Source: Streptomyces griseomycini
GTDB lineage: Bacteria; Actinomycetota; Actinomycetes; Streptomycetales; Streptomycetaceae
DNA length: 64,000 nucleotides
Assembly: GCF_014203535.1 (NCBI RefSeq)
Contig: NZ_JACHJI010000016.1
Coordinates: 1 to 64,000, forward strand
Reading direction: 5' to 3'
Within the stretch, counting starts at the first letter, position 1; each line of letters begins with the position of its first letter. The notes below the pieces were generated by a model, which saw only the letters and a list, made by a program, of their open reading frames with translations, had not been told where the DNA came from and searched no databases. This document shows, piece by piece, positions 8,625 through 17,688 of the stretch. Both the position numbers and the translations under genes were made by a program.

Positions 8625-11600
8625 TCAGGCAGCGAGGTCGTAGAGGTCCTTGACTCGTTTCCCGGCGCCCCGAGTGAGGGTGGACAGGACGTAAGACCCC
8701 ACGGCCCGGCCGAACTTGCGGCTGGTGAAGCCGTGCTTGAGGCCCGTCAGGGCTGCCTCGGCTCCGCCGGAGACGATGGAGATGCCGCCGGCGACGCCGG
8801 CGACCACCCCCGCGACGGGGGCGGCGGGCGGGAAGGCCACAGCGACGACTGCCGCCCCCGTCGCGATGACGCCGGTGCCCGTGGACACCCAGCCGGCGAC
8901 CTTCGCCCAGGTGGCGGGCTTCTGCCACCAGTGGTCCTTCTTCTTGACCTGGTCGTGGTCCGGGCTGTCGGCCGGGTTGTGGCTGTTCGCACGGTTGCGA
9001 GCGGCTTCCAGGGCGGCTTGGCGGGCCTGCTCCCGCAGTTCGTCCTTGCGTGTCTCGACGGCGATCCGTCGCGCGTCGGCCGCGGCGGCGGCCGCCTCCC
9101 TGGCGCTGCGTCCCGCTTCCAACGCCGACTTGCGGGCCCGGTTGGCCGACGCCCGTGCCTGGTCGGCGGAGGCCTGCGCGTTCTCGGCCGCGTCCAATGC
9201 CCGGTTGGCGGCGTAATTCGCCGCCCGGGAGGCCGCCCGCGCTACGGTCGCGGCCGACCTGGCCTTCTCCGCCGATGCCCGGGCGTCGGCGGCCGCCTTG
9301 TCCGCGACATCGGCGTGCCGGCGGGCCTCGATCGCCAGATTCGCGGCACTCGCCGCCGACGCCTTCGCTGCCGATGCCCAGCGTTCGGCCTCGGCAGCCG
9401 CGTTACGGGCCACGGCGGCGGTCCGCGAGGCGTGGGCCGCGTCCCGCTGGGCCTCCTGGGCGACCCGTGCGGCGCCCGCGATGGCCCCGCGCATGCCGGC
9501 CACATGCGCGGCCGTGTCGAGGTCGAGCTGGGCGGCGAAGTGGCGGACCCGCTCGACGAACTGGCGCCGCATCCACGCGGGGCCCTCCATCGCGATCTCG
9601 CCGAGGACCTTCGTGTAGGCGCCTCCTGTCTGGACGGTCGCCATGATGGCGACCCTGTCGTCCTCCTTGAGGGCGTTGGGGTAGATCTCGTCGAGGAACT
9701 TCTGCAGCGCTTCCGGGGTTCCGTCGTTCAACGCCTTCTGGGCCTCCCGCAGGACCGCCGCCCCGGGGTTCCCGTGAATGATCTTGAGGATGGCCCGTCT
9801 GTTGTCCTCCTGCGAGGCGCGGATCCGGCCGGAGGTGTTGAAGTCGCCCACCGCCGTGGCGGAGTCGCCGGCCAGGGCTTCGACCGCCGCCTCGGCGACC
9901 GCCGGACCCGCGATCTGTGCGATGTAGAGAGCGGTCTCGCGCTCGTCCTGGTTCTGGGCGATCGAACGGTCCAGGTCTATCCACGCGAAGACGTCGTCAT
10001 CGGTGCCCGCCAGGGCGAACTGGGCGGCCTCCCGGGTGAAGGTCCCCGCGGCCTCCAGCAACCCCAGGGCTGCCTTGCGGCCGGCTGACGCGGCCAGGTC
10101 CGTCACGCCGTCCTCCAGGGCCTGTTCGGCCTGCGCGATGAGCGCGAGGATGTCCTTGTTGATCTGCTGGACCTGGGCGATGCGGCCGGCGTGGGCGGTC
10201 CATCCCTCGTCCTCGATCCGCGCCAGTTCACGAGCCTCGGCGATGCCCTCCTGCCGTTCGATCTCCAGTCGTGCCGCCTCCGCCTCGCGCGCCTCGGCCT
10301 CTACCGCCGTGGCCTCCTGGACGGCCCTGGTGGCGGTGTTGGCGGCCTTGACTGCCTCGGCGGCGTGCGCCGTGGACTTGTTCGCGAAGTCCCGGGCCTG
10401 ACCGGCGTACTTCACGGCTTCCTCCGCCGCGGCCGCCGAGCGCTCGGCATGTTCGGCAGCCGAGTTCGCCGCGTCCCTCGACGCCCGTGCGGCGGTCGCG
10501 GACGCGGCGGCGAGCGCGTTGGCTCTCGTCGCCGCGTTCGTGGCTTGCTCGGCGGCCCCGGCTGCGATGTCCGCCTGCCGGCGCGCCTCGATCGCCTGCT
10601 GCCGCGCCTCGCCGGAGGCGGCACCGGCCGTCTCGGCCGCGGCTGCGGCCGCGGAGGCGGCGCCGGCGGCGCCCCGAGCGGCAGCCGCCGCCCTGCCGCT
10701 GGCAGCGTTGGCCCGATCCGCCTCCTTGGCCACCCGGTCCGCGCCCAGAGCCGCGGCCCGCGCCTTGGCCGCCGCGTTCCTGGCCGCCACGGCGGCGCTC
10801 TTGGCCGCCCCCGCCACTGTGGCGTTCTTCGACGCCTCGATCGCGGCGTTGTAGGCCTTGGACGCCGCCGATGCGGCCACCGAAGCCGCGTGCTGTGCCG
10901 CGGTCGCCGCCTGCGAGGCATGTCGAGCGGCCTCCGTCGCCACCCGCGATGCCCGGATCGCGGTGTTCGCGGCTCCGGCGGCGCCCTTGGCCGCCGACAA
11001 CGCCCGCCGAGCCGCCGCGGCGGACTTCCGTACGTCCTGCTGTGCCTCCTTGGCCTCGGCGGCGGCCTTCTCGGCCGCGTTCTTGGCCTTGCCCGCCGCC
11101 TCGACGGCTCGCTCGGAGGCGTCGGCCGCCAGGTCGGTCTGGGCCTGGGCCCGGCGGCCGGCGCGCTCCACCACGGCGACCAGTTCCTCGATCCGGGACG
11201 CCTCCTGGTCCCGGGCCCGGGCGATGTGCTGGCCGATGTCGAGGAACCACTCCACGTCGCCGTCACCGCCGTTCAGAGCCCGCTCAGCGTATTTTCGGAC
11301 CTCGGGACCGGCAGTGGTCATGGCGGCGGCGACCGCGACCCTCAGGTCCTCCGCACGGGCCGTGTGCTGGCCCTCGGCCAGGAACAGCTCCAGCGCCTCG
11401 GTGGTGCCGTCCTGGAGCGCCGCGTTCGCGGCCCGTGTCAAGGCCGTGCCCCCCTCGTGGAGGACTTCGGCGGTCACCACGCGCAGGTCCTCGTTGACCC
11501 CGGCGGCGTATCCGGTGTCGATGAAGGCGGCGATGGCCGCGTCACCGGCGTCGAGGGCGGCGGCGGCGTCGCGCTGCATCCCCTTTCCCCCGCCGGCCAG

Positions 11601-11918
11601 CACGGCCATGATCGCGACCCGGTTGTCTTCGGCTTCCACTTTCGGCAGCGTCTCGGAGAGGAAAACCGAGATGTCGGTGTCACTGCCGGTCAGGGCGTAC
11701 CCGGCCGCCGCTTTGGTGGCCTTCCCGCCCAGCATCCACGCTTCCACCACTCGGCCGCGCGCAGTGTCCGGCAGGTCGAAGGCGTCGCTGTCGTCGCTGC
11801 CCCCGTCGTCGACGGCACGCGCGACGGGCGCCCGCCCGAGGGGTAAGGAAGTCGCGGCAGCCGCAGCGGCCAGCATTCCCATCACTCGGCGTCGACTCCA
11901 GAACGTTTCTTGCATCAA
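8625..11918 (-). CDS. Giant Tat-exported ALF-repeat / alanine-rich coiled-coil protein
   Basis: The 1097-residue protein starts MMQE and has a Tat-like leader (SRRRVMGML, then PVARA). Residues about 50-235 and 590-760 contain repeated units of about 40 residues with the AL(T/A)GxDxDixxFL pattern of short ALF repeats, known from secreted actinobacterial proteins. Between and after them are two very long Ala/Lys/Glu/Arg heptad-like stretches (about 240-560 and 780-1000) predicted to be helical coiled coils. Near the C-terminus a hydrophobic Gly/Ala/Val segment (about 1020-1060) could enter a membrane, followed by a basic tail. It heads a cluster of exported proteins ending in a nuclease. I infer a stalk or delivery role; no enzymatic motif is seen. 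Confidence 0.8.
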   Translation of the reverse strand: MMQETFWSRRRVMGMLAAAAAATSLPLGRAPVARAVDDGGSDDSDAFDLPDTARGRVVEAWMLGGKATKAAAGYALTGSDTDISVFLSETLPKVEAEDNRVAIMAVLAGGGKGMQRDAAAALDAGDAAIAAFIDTGYAAGVNEDLRVVTAEVLHEGGTALTRAANAALQDGTTEALELFLAEGQHTARAEDLRVAVAAAMTTAGPEVRKYAERALNGGDGDVEWFLDIGQHIARARDQEASRIEELVAVVERAGRRAQAQTDLAADASERAVEAAGKAKNAAEKAAAEAKEAQQDVRKSAAAARRALSAAKGAAGAANTAIRASRVATEAARHASQAATAAQHAASVAASAASKAYNAAIEASKNATVAGAAKSAAVAARNAAAKARAAALGADRVAKEADRANAASGRAAAAARGAAGAASAAAAAAETAGAASGEARQQAIEARRQADIAAGAAEQATNAATRANALAAASATAARASRDAANSAAEHAERSAAAAEEAVKYAGQARDFANKSTAHAAEAVKAANTATRAVQEATAVEAEAREAEAARLEIERQEGIAEARELARIEDEGWTAHAGRIAQVQQINKDILALIAQAEQALEDGVTDLAASAGRKAALGLLEAAGTFTREAAQFALAGTDDDVFAWIDLDRSIAQNQDERETALYIAQIAGPAVAEAAVEALAGDSATAVGDFNTSGRIRASQEDNRRAILKIIHGNPGAAVLREAQKALNDGTPEALQKFLDEIYPNALKEDDRVAIMATVQTGGAYTKVLGEIAMEGPAWMRRQFVERVRHFAAQLDLDTAAHVAGMRGAIAGAARVAQEAQRDAAHASRTAAVARNAAAEAERWASAAKASAASAANLAIEARRHADVADKAAADARASAEKARSAATVARAASRAANYAANRALDAAENAQASADQARASANRARKSALEAGRSAREAAAAAADARRIAVETRKDELREQARQAALEAARNRANSHNPADSPDHDQVKKKDHWWQKPATWAKVAGWVSTGTGVIATGAAVVAVAFPPAAPVAGVVAGVAGGISIVSGGAEAALTGLKHGFTSRKFGRAVGSYVLSTLTRGAGKRVKDLYDLAA

Positions 11919-12541
11919 TCCCCCTTTTGATCACGGATACGTGCGACCGCGTCCGTCGGTCCGGTTCACGAGAAGCGGGAGCAGCTGATCCGAGGTGGCA
12001 ACAGGCGTGACGGCAGAGGCACATCCCGGAGTGGCCTCTCTCACCGGACGGCGCTCACCGCGCGGAAGGACGCGCACGACGAAAACACTTCGCGTCCGAA
12101 AGCCTCGGAGGCGGCGAATTCACCGGTCTTCACCGGCTGCGCATGCCCTGGGCGCGGTTCGGGCCCCGTCCGCCGCCGATCGGGACGAGAAGGGATGCCC
12201 TCTTCATGCTCCTTTCACCGTGCACATCCCTCATCGGCCGGTAGGCGGCCGCTGAGCCATGAGCGCATCCATGACTCAGCGATTCGATTCAGCATATTTT
12301 CAAGAGGCCGATAAGTATGACAAATCAGTGGAAACACCCGTCGGTCGACATGAGTGACCGAGAAGTCACCCGGGCCGGAATCCACCAGATCCACTGCACC
12401 GCCGACGTCGCAAACACAAGGTATGGAAGGGCGTGGAAGCGCGCATCAGGGCAGACCCTGAATTCACCGTGTCGCACGGGCGGGCCCTACGGCCCGTCGC
12501 CGCCTGGCCGGAAAGACGCAGTCCGCAGCGACCATCTGCTT
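11919..12541. promoter_or_regulatory. Divergent intergenic region
   Basis: This 620-bp stretch separates the ALF-repeat gene (leftward) from the histidine kinase (rightward). About 12285-12330 is unusually AT-rich (attcgattcagcatatttt) and may hold a promoter. At 12353-12368 a short dyad, gtgac-N6-gtcac, could be an operator. An in-frame ATG at 12317 could extend the kinase but the extension lacks protein-like composition. Confidence 0.35.
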
Positions 12542-14359
12542 ATGGTCACCGCCGTGAAGAGGAGCCGTGGGAGAACGGTCTTCCGCTGGGCACCGTGGTG
12601 TTGGGCAACGGCTGCACTCGCCGCGGGGATCTGCGGAGCCTGGGCTTACCGCCGTGCCGGCGCGACAGGCGCGGACATCGCGCGCGACCTGTCGGTGGGA
12701 TGGTCGTACGCGGGCGCCGGACTGGTCGCGTGGTGGCGGCGGCCCGCCAACCCCACCGGGCGCATCATGCTGGCCGAAGGGCTCACCTGGTTCCTCGGTA
12801 ACCTGCAAGGCACGGGCATCCCCCTGCTGTTCACCCTCGGCGTGTGGGGCGAGGCGCTGAACCTGGCCGTCCTGGCCCACCTCCTGCTCGCCTTCCCCGA
12901 AGGACGGCTCGCCACCGCTCTGGACCGCGCCGTCGTGGTGAGCGGCTACGCACTGGTGGCCTTCGGCGGGCTGGTCCGGGCCGCTCTCTACGATCCGGCA
13001 CTCCATGAGGACGCCACCTACCTCTCCTGCCGGAACTGCCGACCGGACCTCAATCTCCTGCTGATCCGTGCGGAGCCGGGCTGGTTCGACGCGGTGGACC
13101 TCGGCTACCGCTGGGCAGGGGCGCTGCTGACCGTCGTGTGCCTCGGGGCGTTGGTCCGCCGCTGGCGGATCAGCCGTCCGGCGCGACGCCGCGTACTGCT
13201 GTCCGCCTGGGTCTCGGTCGCCATCGCCGTGGCCTTCGTCGGCTGGGAGGTCGTCCACCTCCTCGCCCCCGAGGCCATGGACACCGCCGACGCGGTGCTG
13301 ACCTGGCCGTCGGACGCGAGTCAGGTCCTGGTGCCGATCGCCTTCCTGATCAGCTTGCTGCGCATGCGACTGCGCCGGGCCTACGTCGGCAATCTCGTGA
13401 TCGAGGTCGGCGCGGACCCGACACCGCAGCGGCTGCAGGACACTCTGGCACGACTGCTCGGAGATCCGTCGCTCCGTCTCGGCCTGCTGTCACCGGACGT
13501 CGGGAGCAGCGAGGGCCGGGGGCCGGCCTACGTGGACCCGGCCGGCCAGGCCCTCCCGCTGCCGCCTCCCGGAAGCGGGGCGAGCACCACTGTCGTCGAC
13601 GAGTCCGCCGGAACGCCCACGGTCGTGCTGGTGCACGACGCGGCGCTGGAGGAAGACGGGAAACTGCTGCTCGCCGTCAGCAGCTCCGTACGTCTGTGCC
13701 TGAGGTCCACGGCAGCGGACGCCACGGGCATCGGCTCACGGCTCCTCCAGGCAGCGGACGAGGAGCGCAGGCGACTGGAGCGCGACCTCCACGACGGCGC
13801 CCAGACACGGCTGGTGTTCGCCCTGATGACCCTGCGCAGGCTTGATGCCGGCCTGTCCCGCGGTGACGAACGGGCCCCCGACCCGGCCCTGCGCCGCACG
13901 GTGGCGGAAGCCGACCAGGCGGTGCGGCAGGCCTTGGAGGAACTGCGCGACCTCGCCCGCGGCATCCACCCCGCCGTCCTCACCCGTGACGGGCTCGCGG
14001 CAGCGGTCAGAGCACTCGCCCCACAGGCACACGTTCCGTTGCTCGTCATGGTGGACCCGGGACGCTTCCCCCCGCTGACGGAGTCGACGGCCTACTTCGT
14101 CATCTGCGAGGCGCTGTCCAACGCGGTGAAGTACTCCCAGGCCGACGTGGTCAGCGTGTCCGTACGACGCGAAACCGACGAGGGGGCGGACCGCCTGGTG
14201 GTCGAGGTCGTCGACGACGGGATCGGCGGCGCCGCCCCGGCCGGCGGATCCGGTCTGCGCGGCCTCGCCGACCGCGTCGCGGCGACCGGCGGCGCCTTGT
14301 GGGTGACCAGCCCGCCCGGGAGCGGTACCCGACTACGAGCGGAGCTGCCGTGCGCGTGA
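12542..14359 (+). CDS. Membrane sensor histidine kinase, NarL/LiaS class
   Basis: From ATG 12542 the protein is 605 residues. The N-terminal half has about seven hydrophobic segments (WATAALAAGICGAWAY, LNLAVLAHLLLAF, AGALLTVVCLGALV, VLVPIAFLISLL). The C-terminal half has a HisKA_3 dimerisation/phosphoacceptor box, RRRLERDLHDGAQ (His417), and an HATPase domain with an N box (EALSNAVKYS) and G box (VVDDGIGG, GSGLRGLADRV). It autophosphorylates on His and passes the phosphate to the regulator whose start overlaps its last codons. No strong ribosome-binding site marks the start; GTG 12554 is possible. The signal is unknown; no ABC exporter, a common partner, is adjacent. Confidence 0.85.
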   Translation: MVTAVKRSRGRTVFRWAPWCWATAALAAGICGAWAYRRAGATGADIARDLSVGWSYAGAGLVAWWRRPANPTGRIMLAEGLTWFLGNLQGTGIPLLFTLGVWGEALNLAVLAHLLLAFPEGRLATALDRAVVVSGYALVAFGGLVRAALYDPALHEDATYLSCRNCRPDLNLLLIRAEPGWFDAVDLGYRWAGALLTVVCLGALVRRWRISRPARRRVLLSAWVSVAIAVAFVGWEVVHLLAPEAMDTADAVLTWPSDASQVLVPIAFLISLLRMRLRRAYVGNLVIEVGADPTPQRLQDTLARLLGDPSLRLGLLSPDVGSSEGRGPAYVDPAGQALPLPPPGSGASTTVVDESAGTPTVVLVHDAALEEDGKLLLAVSSSVRLCLRSTAADATGIGSRLLQAADEERRRLERDLHDGAQTRLVFALMTLRRLDAGLSRGDERAPDPALRRTVAEADQAVRQALEELRDLARGIHPAVLTRDGLAAAVRALAPQAHVPLLVMVDPGRFPPLTESTAYFVICEALSNAVKYSQADVVSVSVRRETDEGADRLVVEVVDDGIGGAAPAGGSGLRGLADRVAATGGALWVTSPPGSGTRLRAELPCA

Positions 14360-14994
14360 TCGTGGCAGAGGATTCCGTTCTCCTGCGTGAAGGGCTCGTA
14401 CGGCTGTTGCAGGAGGCCGGCCTGGAGGTCGTCGCCCAGGTCGGTGACGCCGACGACCTCCTCGCCCTGGTGTCCGCACTGCGTCCGAACGCCGCCGTCA
14501 TCGACATCCGGATGCCCCCCACCCACAGCGACGAGGGCATCCGAGCAGCCTCCCTCATACGCTCCCGCCACCCCGAGACCGGTGTGCTGCTCCTCTCCCA
14601 GTACGTGGAGACCGGCAACGCCATGCGGATCCTCTCCCGGGACGCCGCAGGCTTCGGCTACCTCCTCAAAGACCGCATAGCCGACCCCGACGAGCTGACT
14701 GACGCCCTCAAACGGGTCGCAGACGGCGAGTCCTGCATCGACCCAGAGGTCGTCCGCCGTCTCCTGGAACGGCCGCGCCCGGTCAACGTCCTGGAGACGC
14801 TCACCCGGCGCGAGCACGACGTGCTCGCGCTCATGGCGGAGGGACGCACCAACGAATCGATCACCCGGCGTCTGGGGGTGGGCGGCAAGACCGTCGAGAC
14901 GCACGTGCGCAACATCTTCACCAAGCTGGGCCTGGAACCCGACCTCGAGGGGCACCGCCGTGTCCTGGCCGTGCTCGCCTACCTGGAGGGGTGA
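14350..14994 (+). CDS. NarL/LuxR-family response regulator
   Basis: The GTG start at 14350 lies inside the kinase gene (10-base overlap), showing translational coupling. The 214-residue protein has a receiver domain with the acidic pair in VIVAEDS and phosphoacceptor Asp52 (VIDIRMPP), a conserved Ser/Lys region (LLSQY, YLLKDRI), and a C-terminal LuxR-type helix-turn-helix (LTRREHDVLALMAEGRTN, KTVETHVRNIFTKL). It is the cognate DNA-binding partner of the kinase; targets are not evident nearby. Confidence 0.9.
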   Translation: MRVIVAEDSVLLREGLVRLLQEAGLEVVAQVGDADDLLALVSALRPNAAVIDIRMPPTHSDEGIRAASLIRSRHPETGVLLLSQYVETGNAMRILSRDAAGFGYLLKDRIADPDELTDALKRVADGESCIDPEVVRRLLERPRPVNVLETLTRREHDVLALMAEGRTNESITRRLGVGGKTVETHVRNIFTKLGLEPDLEGHRRVLAVLAYLEG

Positions 14995-15123
14995 CTCCCG
15001 TTCCACCGGGCTCGTCGAAGTGGGAGGTCGAGTCGCCCGAAGCGTGTGGTCACCAGGCCCGTGTCGCTGGTGCCGCCGGAAACGAGGACGGTCCTCCGGC
15101 AGAGCGGATCCAGCGGTTGTGAC

Positions 15124-15985
15124 GGCGCTGTCACGTTGGCCGTTGGCGTGGGATGCTCTTCGGGCTGATCATGCTGGAGGAGCCGTACGTGGAGAGCACG
15201 CCGCCGTCGTACAAAGGCCACCGGTACCCGGTCGAGGTCATCTCCCACTGCGTGTGGCTGTATCACCGCTTCCCGCTCAGCTTCCGCGAGGTCGAGGAGC
15301 TGATGCTCGGGCGTGGGATCGTCGTCTCCTATGAGACGATCCGCCGCTGGTGCGCCAAGTTCGGGCAGGCTCACGCAAACGCGCTGCGCCGCCGGCAGCC
15401 TCAGTCCGGGGACAAGTGGCACCTGGACGAGGTCTTCATCAAGATCAACGGGCGGCCGCAGTACCTGTGGCGGGCCGTCGACCAGAACGGGAACGTCCTC
15501 GACATCCTCGTGCAGGACCGGCGGGACAAGGCTGCGGCCAGGCGCTTCTTCCGCCGTCTTCTCGCAAAGACCCGCACGGTGCCCAGGGTGATCGTCACCG
15601 ACAAGCTCCGCTCCTACGGCGCGGCCCACCGCGAGGACATGCCCTCCGTCGAGCACCGGCAGTCGAAGTACCTGAACAACCGGGCCGAGAACAGCCACCA
15701 GCCCACCAGGCAACGCGAACGCGCGATGAAGGGCTTCCGCAGCGTCGGCGCAGCCCAGCGGTTCCTGTCTGCCTTCAGCGGCATCTCGCCCCACTTCCGC
15801 CCCCGACGGCACCTGGTGAACGCCCCCGGCCACCGCACCGAGATGACTCTCCGCTTCGCGATCCGGGACCGGATCACCGGCACCGTCGGCCAGCCCACCG
15901 CAGCTTGAATCAGGACTGAAGGCCTGAGCCAGCCACACCCTGGCACCACGTCAGGTACCCATGTGCCCAACAACGTGACAGCGCC
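15124..15985. mobile_element. Intact IS6-family insertion sequence
   Basis: A perfect 15-base inverted repeat (ggcgctgtcacgttg) bounds the 862-bp element, and a full-length DDE transposase lies inside. The bases outside the two ends do not form an 8-base duplication, so it may have arrived by cointegration or lost one flank by recombination. Its right end abuts a truncated transposase (from 15986). Confidence 0.85.
15171..15908 (+). CDS. IS6-family transposase
   Basis: The 245-residue product (ATG 15171; an earlier ATG at 15153 is possible) carries the IS6 signature: YKGHRYPVEVISHCVWLYHRF, a helix-turn-helix (VSYETIRRWCAKFG), then the DDE catalytic core with Asp in HLDEVF, Asp in VIVTDKLRSYG and Glu in NRAENSHQPTRQRER. 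No frame break is seen, so it is probably active. A diverged, broken relative lies at 32503-33353. Confidence 0.9.
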   Translation: MLEEPYVESTPPSYKGHRYPVEVISHCVWLYHRFPLSFREVEELMLGRGIVVSYETIRRWCAKFGQAHANALRRRQPQSGDKWHLDEVFIKINGRPQYLWRAVDQNGNVLDILVQDRRDKAAARRFFRRLLAKTRTVPRVIVTDKLRSYGAAHREDMPSVEHRQSKYLNNRAENSHQPTRQRERAMKGFRSVGAAQRFLSAFSGISPHFRPRRHLVNAPGHRTEMTLRFAIRDRITGTVGQPTAA

Positions 15986-16277
15986 CATCCAGCCCCTGAA
16001 GCCCGCGCCGCGTTCCCCACGGATGAACGCGCACTGCGAGAGGGCCATCGGCACACTGCGACGCGAGTTCCCCGATCACCCGCTGATCCTGAACGAGGCC
16101 CACGCTCGACGCGCCCTCGACGCCTACGTCCCCCACTGCAACGGCCATCGCCCCCACCAGGCCCGGGGACAACTCCCTCCCCGCGCCCACGAGCACCCGA
16201 CCGACCTGACCGCACACCGGCTCCTCCGCACCCGGGTACTCGGCGGCGTCATCAATGAGTACAGATACGCGGCTTGA
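15986..16277 (+). pseudogene. rve-type transposase C-terminal fragment
   Basis: Directly after the IS6 right end, the frame encodes the end of an integrase-core transposase: SPRMNAHCERAIGTLRREF with the catalytic Glu region, NGHRPHQARGQL and the typical terminus VLGGVINEYRYAA. The N-terminal two thirds are absent, cut away where the IS6 element starts. A degenerate N-terminal piece of the same type lies at 59760-60178. Confidence 0.7.
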
Positions 16278-16779
16278 CCGGCAACGATGAGTTTCTGAAC
16301 GGCACAGGCGGCGGACGGCTGCGTTCGTCCGGTCTTGTTGACCACCGGCGGCATACCGGTCCGTTCCGCCTGAGGATGGCTCAAATCCCGCTCGGTGCCG
16401 ACCCATCGCCTTGACAGCGCCCAGCGTTGATCGTTCCAATGAAGGTGTGGCGCGTGGCGTCGGCCAAAAAGACTTGGGCCGGCCGACGATCGGGCGACCA
16501 CCTGTCACCAGGGAACAGCCCCATGCGTTCATCCATCACAGGCGAAACCTGATCCGGCGCATTTTCGCCGCTTCCCCGCTGTCGGGTGCCCGCGTCCTCG
16601 TTGTGCCGGCAGGCCGGCCTCGCCTGCCGCGCCGAGGCGCAACGCCGTGACCTGCCCGGGACTGGGACCGTGTGCCTCCGCCGTGCGGGCGGACGAGCCA
16701 ATCGGTTTCTGCGGCGAACCGTCCCGCCGTACCCCGTACCGCGCCTTGTGCGTCCCACACCCAGGAGATCCCACTTCGT
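16278..16779. other. Intergenic, no gene recognised
   Basis: The first bases (to about 16307) repeat the 16-base string found at 169-184 and probably belong to the old insertion sequence. Nothing else coding is supported; the open frames here lack ribosome-binding sites and known motifs. An AGGAGA at 16762 serves the next gene. Confidence 0.4.
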
Positions 16780-17688
16780 ATGTCCACACCCTTCAACCAA
16801 TGGGTCATCGAGGAGTTCCGAGCCAACGGAGGAAAGGTCGGCGGCCCCTTCGAGGGCGGCGATCTGCTGCTTCTCACCACAACCGGCGCCAGATCCGGTG
16901 AGGAGCGCACCACCCCGCTGGGTTACATCCGTCACGAGCGTGGGCTGCTCGTCGTCGGCTCCAACCTCGGTGGGCCCTGCCACCCTGCCTGGTACCACAA
17001 CCTCGTGGCCACCCCGCTGGTGCGGGTGGAGACCGGGACGGAGGAGTACGAGGCCATCGCAGTGCCCGCCGAGGGGGAGGACCGCGACCACCTGTTCTCG
17101 TACGTGGTGAACGCCGAGCCCGGCTACGGCGAGTACCAGGAGAAAACTGACCGGATCCTGCCCGTCGTGGTGCTGGAGCGGAGCGACCCGGCACCCGGCG
17201 AGGGGCCCGGCACGGTCAGGAACCTCGCCGACAAGCTGATCGAGGTCCACGTCTGGCTTCGCGGGCAGCTACGGCACGTGAGGGCCGAAGCGGACGCCTA
17301 CTTCACGGCACGGGCCGCCCGGCAGAACGGGGACGACGAGCCGGTGCCGGGGCTCGGGCTCCAGATCCGGCAGCACTGCCTGGCCTTCTGCCAGACGCTG
17401 GAGTTCCACCACATGAGCGAGGACGCGCGCATGTTCCCCGCGATGGAGGCCGCGCACCCTCGTCTGAAGGACGCCTTCGAGAGGCTGCGTTCCGAGCACC
17501 GCACCGTCGCGCGGCTCCAGCAGGAGCTCGCCGCTCTGCTCACCGACATCGCGCAGGCCGATCCCGAGCGGTTCCGGGCCGGGTTGGAGCGGATGACCGA
17601 GGAGCTGACGGCGCACCTCGACTACGAGGAAGAGCAGCTGATCCCGGTGCTCGCGGAGATCCCCTTCCCGCCTGGGCCGCCCGCCTGA
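16780..17688 (+). CDS. F420-type nitroreductase (DDN family) fused to hemerythrin HHE domain
   Basis: The 302-residue protein starts at ATG 16780 after AGGAGA. Residues 1-140 match the deazaflavin-dependent nitroreductase (DDN/Rv3547) family: FEGGDLLLLTTTGARSGEER, TTPLGY, GGPCHPAWYHNLVA; such proteins bind F420H2 and reduce quinones or nitro compounds at the membrane face. Residues about 150-300 are a hemerythrin-like HHE domain with His/Glu clusters (IRQHCLAF, LEFHHMSED, LRSEHRTVARL, LDYEEEQLIPV) that could hold a di-iron centre. The combination suggests a soluble redox protein responding to oxygen, NO or quinones. Physiological partner unknown. Confidence 0.8.
   Translation: MSTPFNQWVIEEFRANGGKVGGPFEGGDLLLLTTTGARSGEERTTPLGYIRHERGLLVVGSNLGGPCHPAWYHNLVATPLVRVETGTEEYEAIAVPAEGEDRDHLFSYVVNAEPGYGEYQEKTDRILPVVVLERSDPAPGEGPGTVRNLADKLIEVHVWLRGQLRHVRAEADAYFTARAARQNGDDEPVPGLGLQIRQHCLAFCQTLEFHHMSEDARMFPAMEAAHPRLKDAFERLRSEHRTVARLQQELAALLTDIAQADPERFRAGLERMTEELTAHLDYEEEQLIPVLAEIPFPPGPPA

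Noticed and set aside
8118..11846. Very long open frames on the plus strand opposite the ALF-repeat gene
   Set aside because: They mirror the Ala-rich codons (GCC/GCG) of the coiled coils on the other strand; products are Gly/Arg- or Ala/Ser-rich, with no ribosome-binding site or family motif.
12317..12541. N-terminal extension of the histidine kinase from ATG 12317
   Set aside because: The extra 75 residues have no membrane or domain character and relatives start near the first hydrophobic segment.
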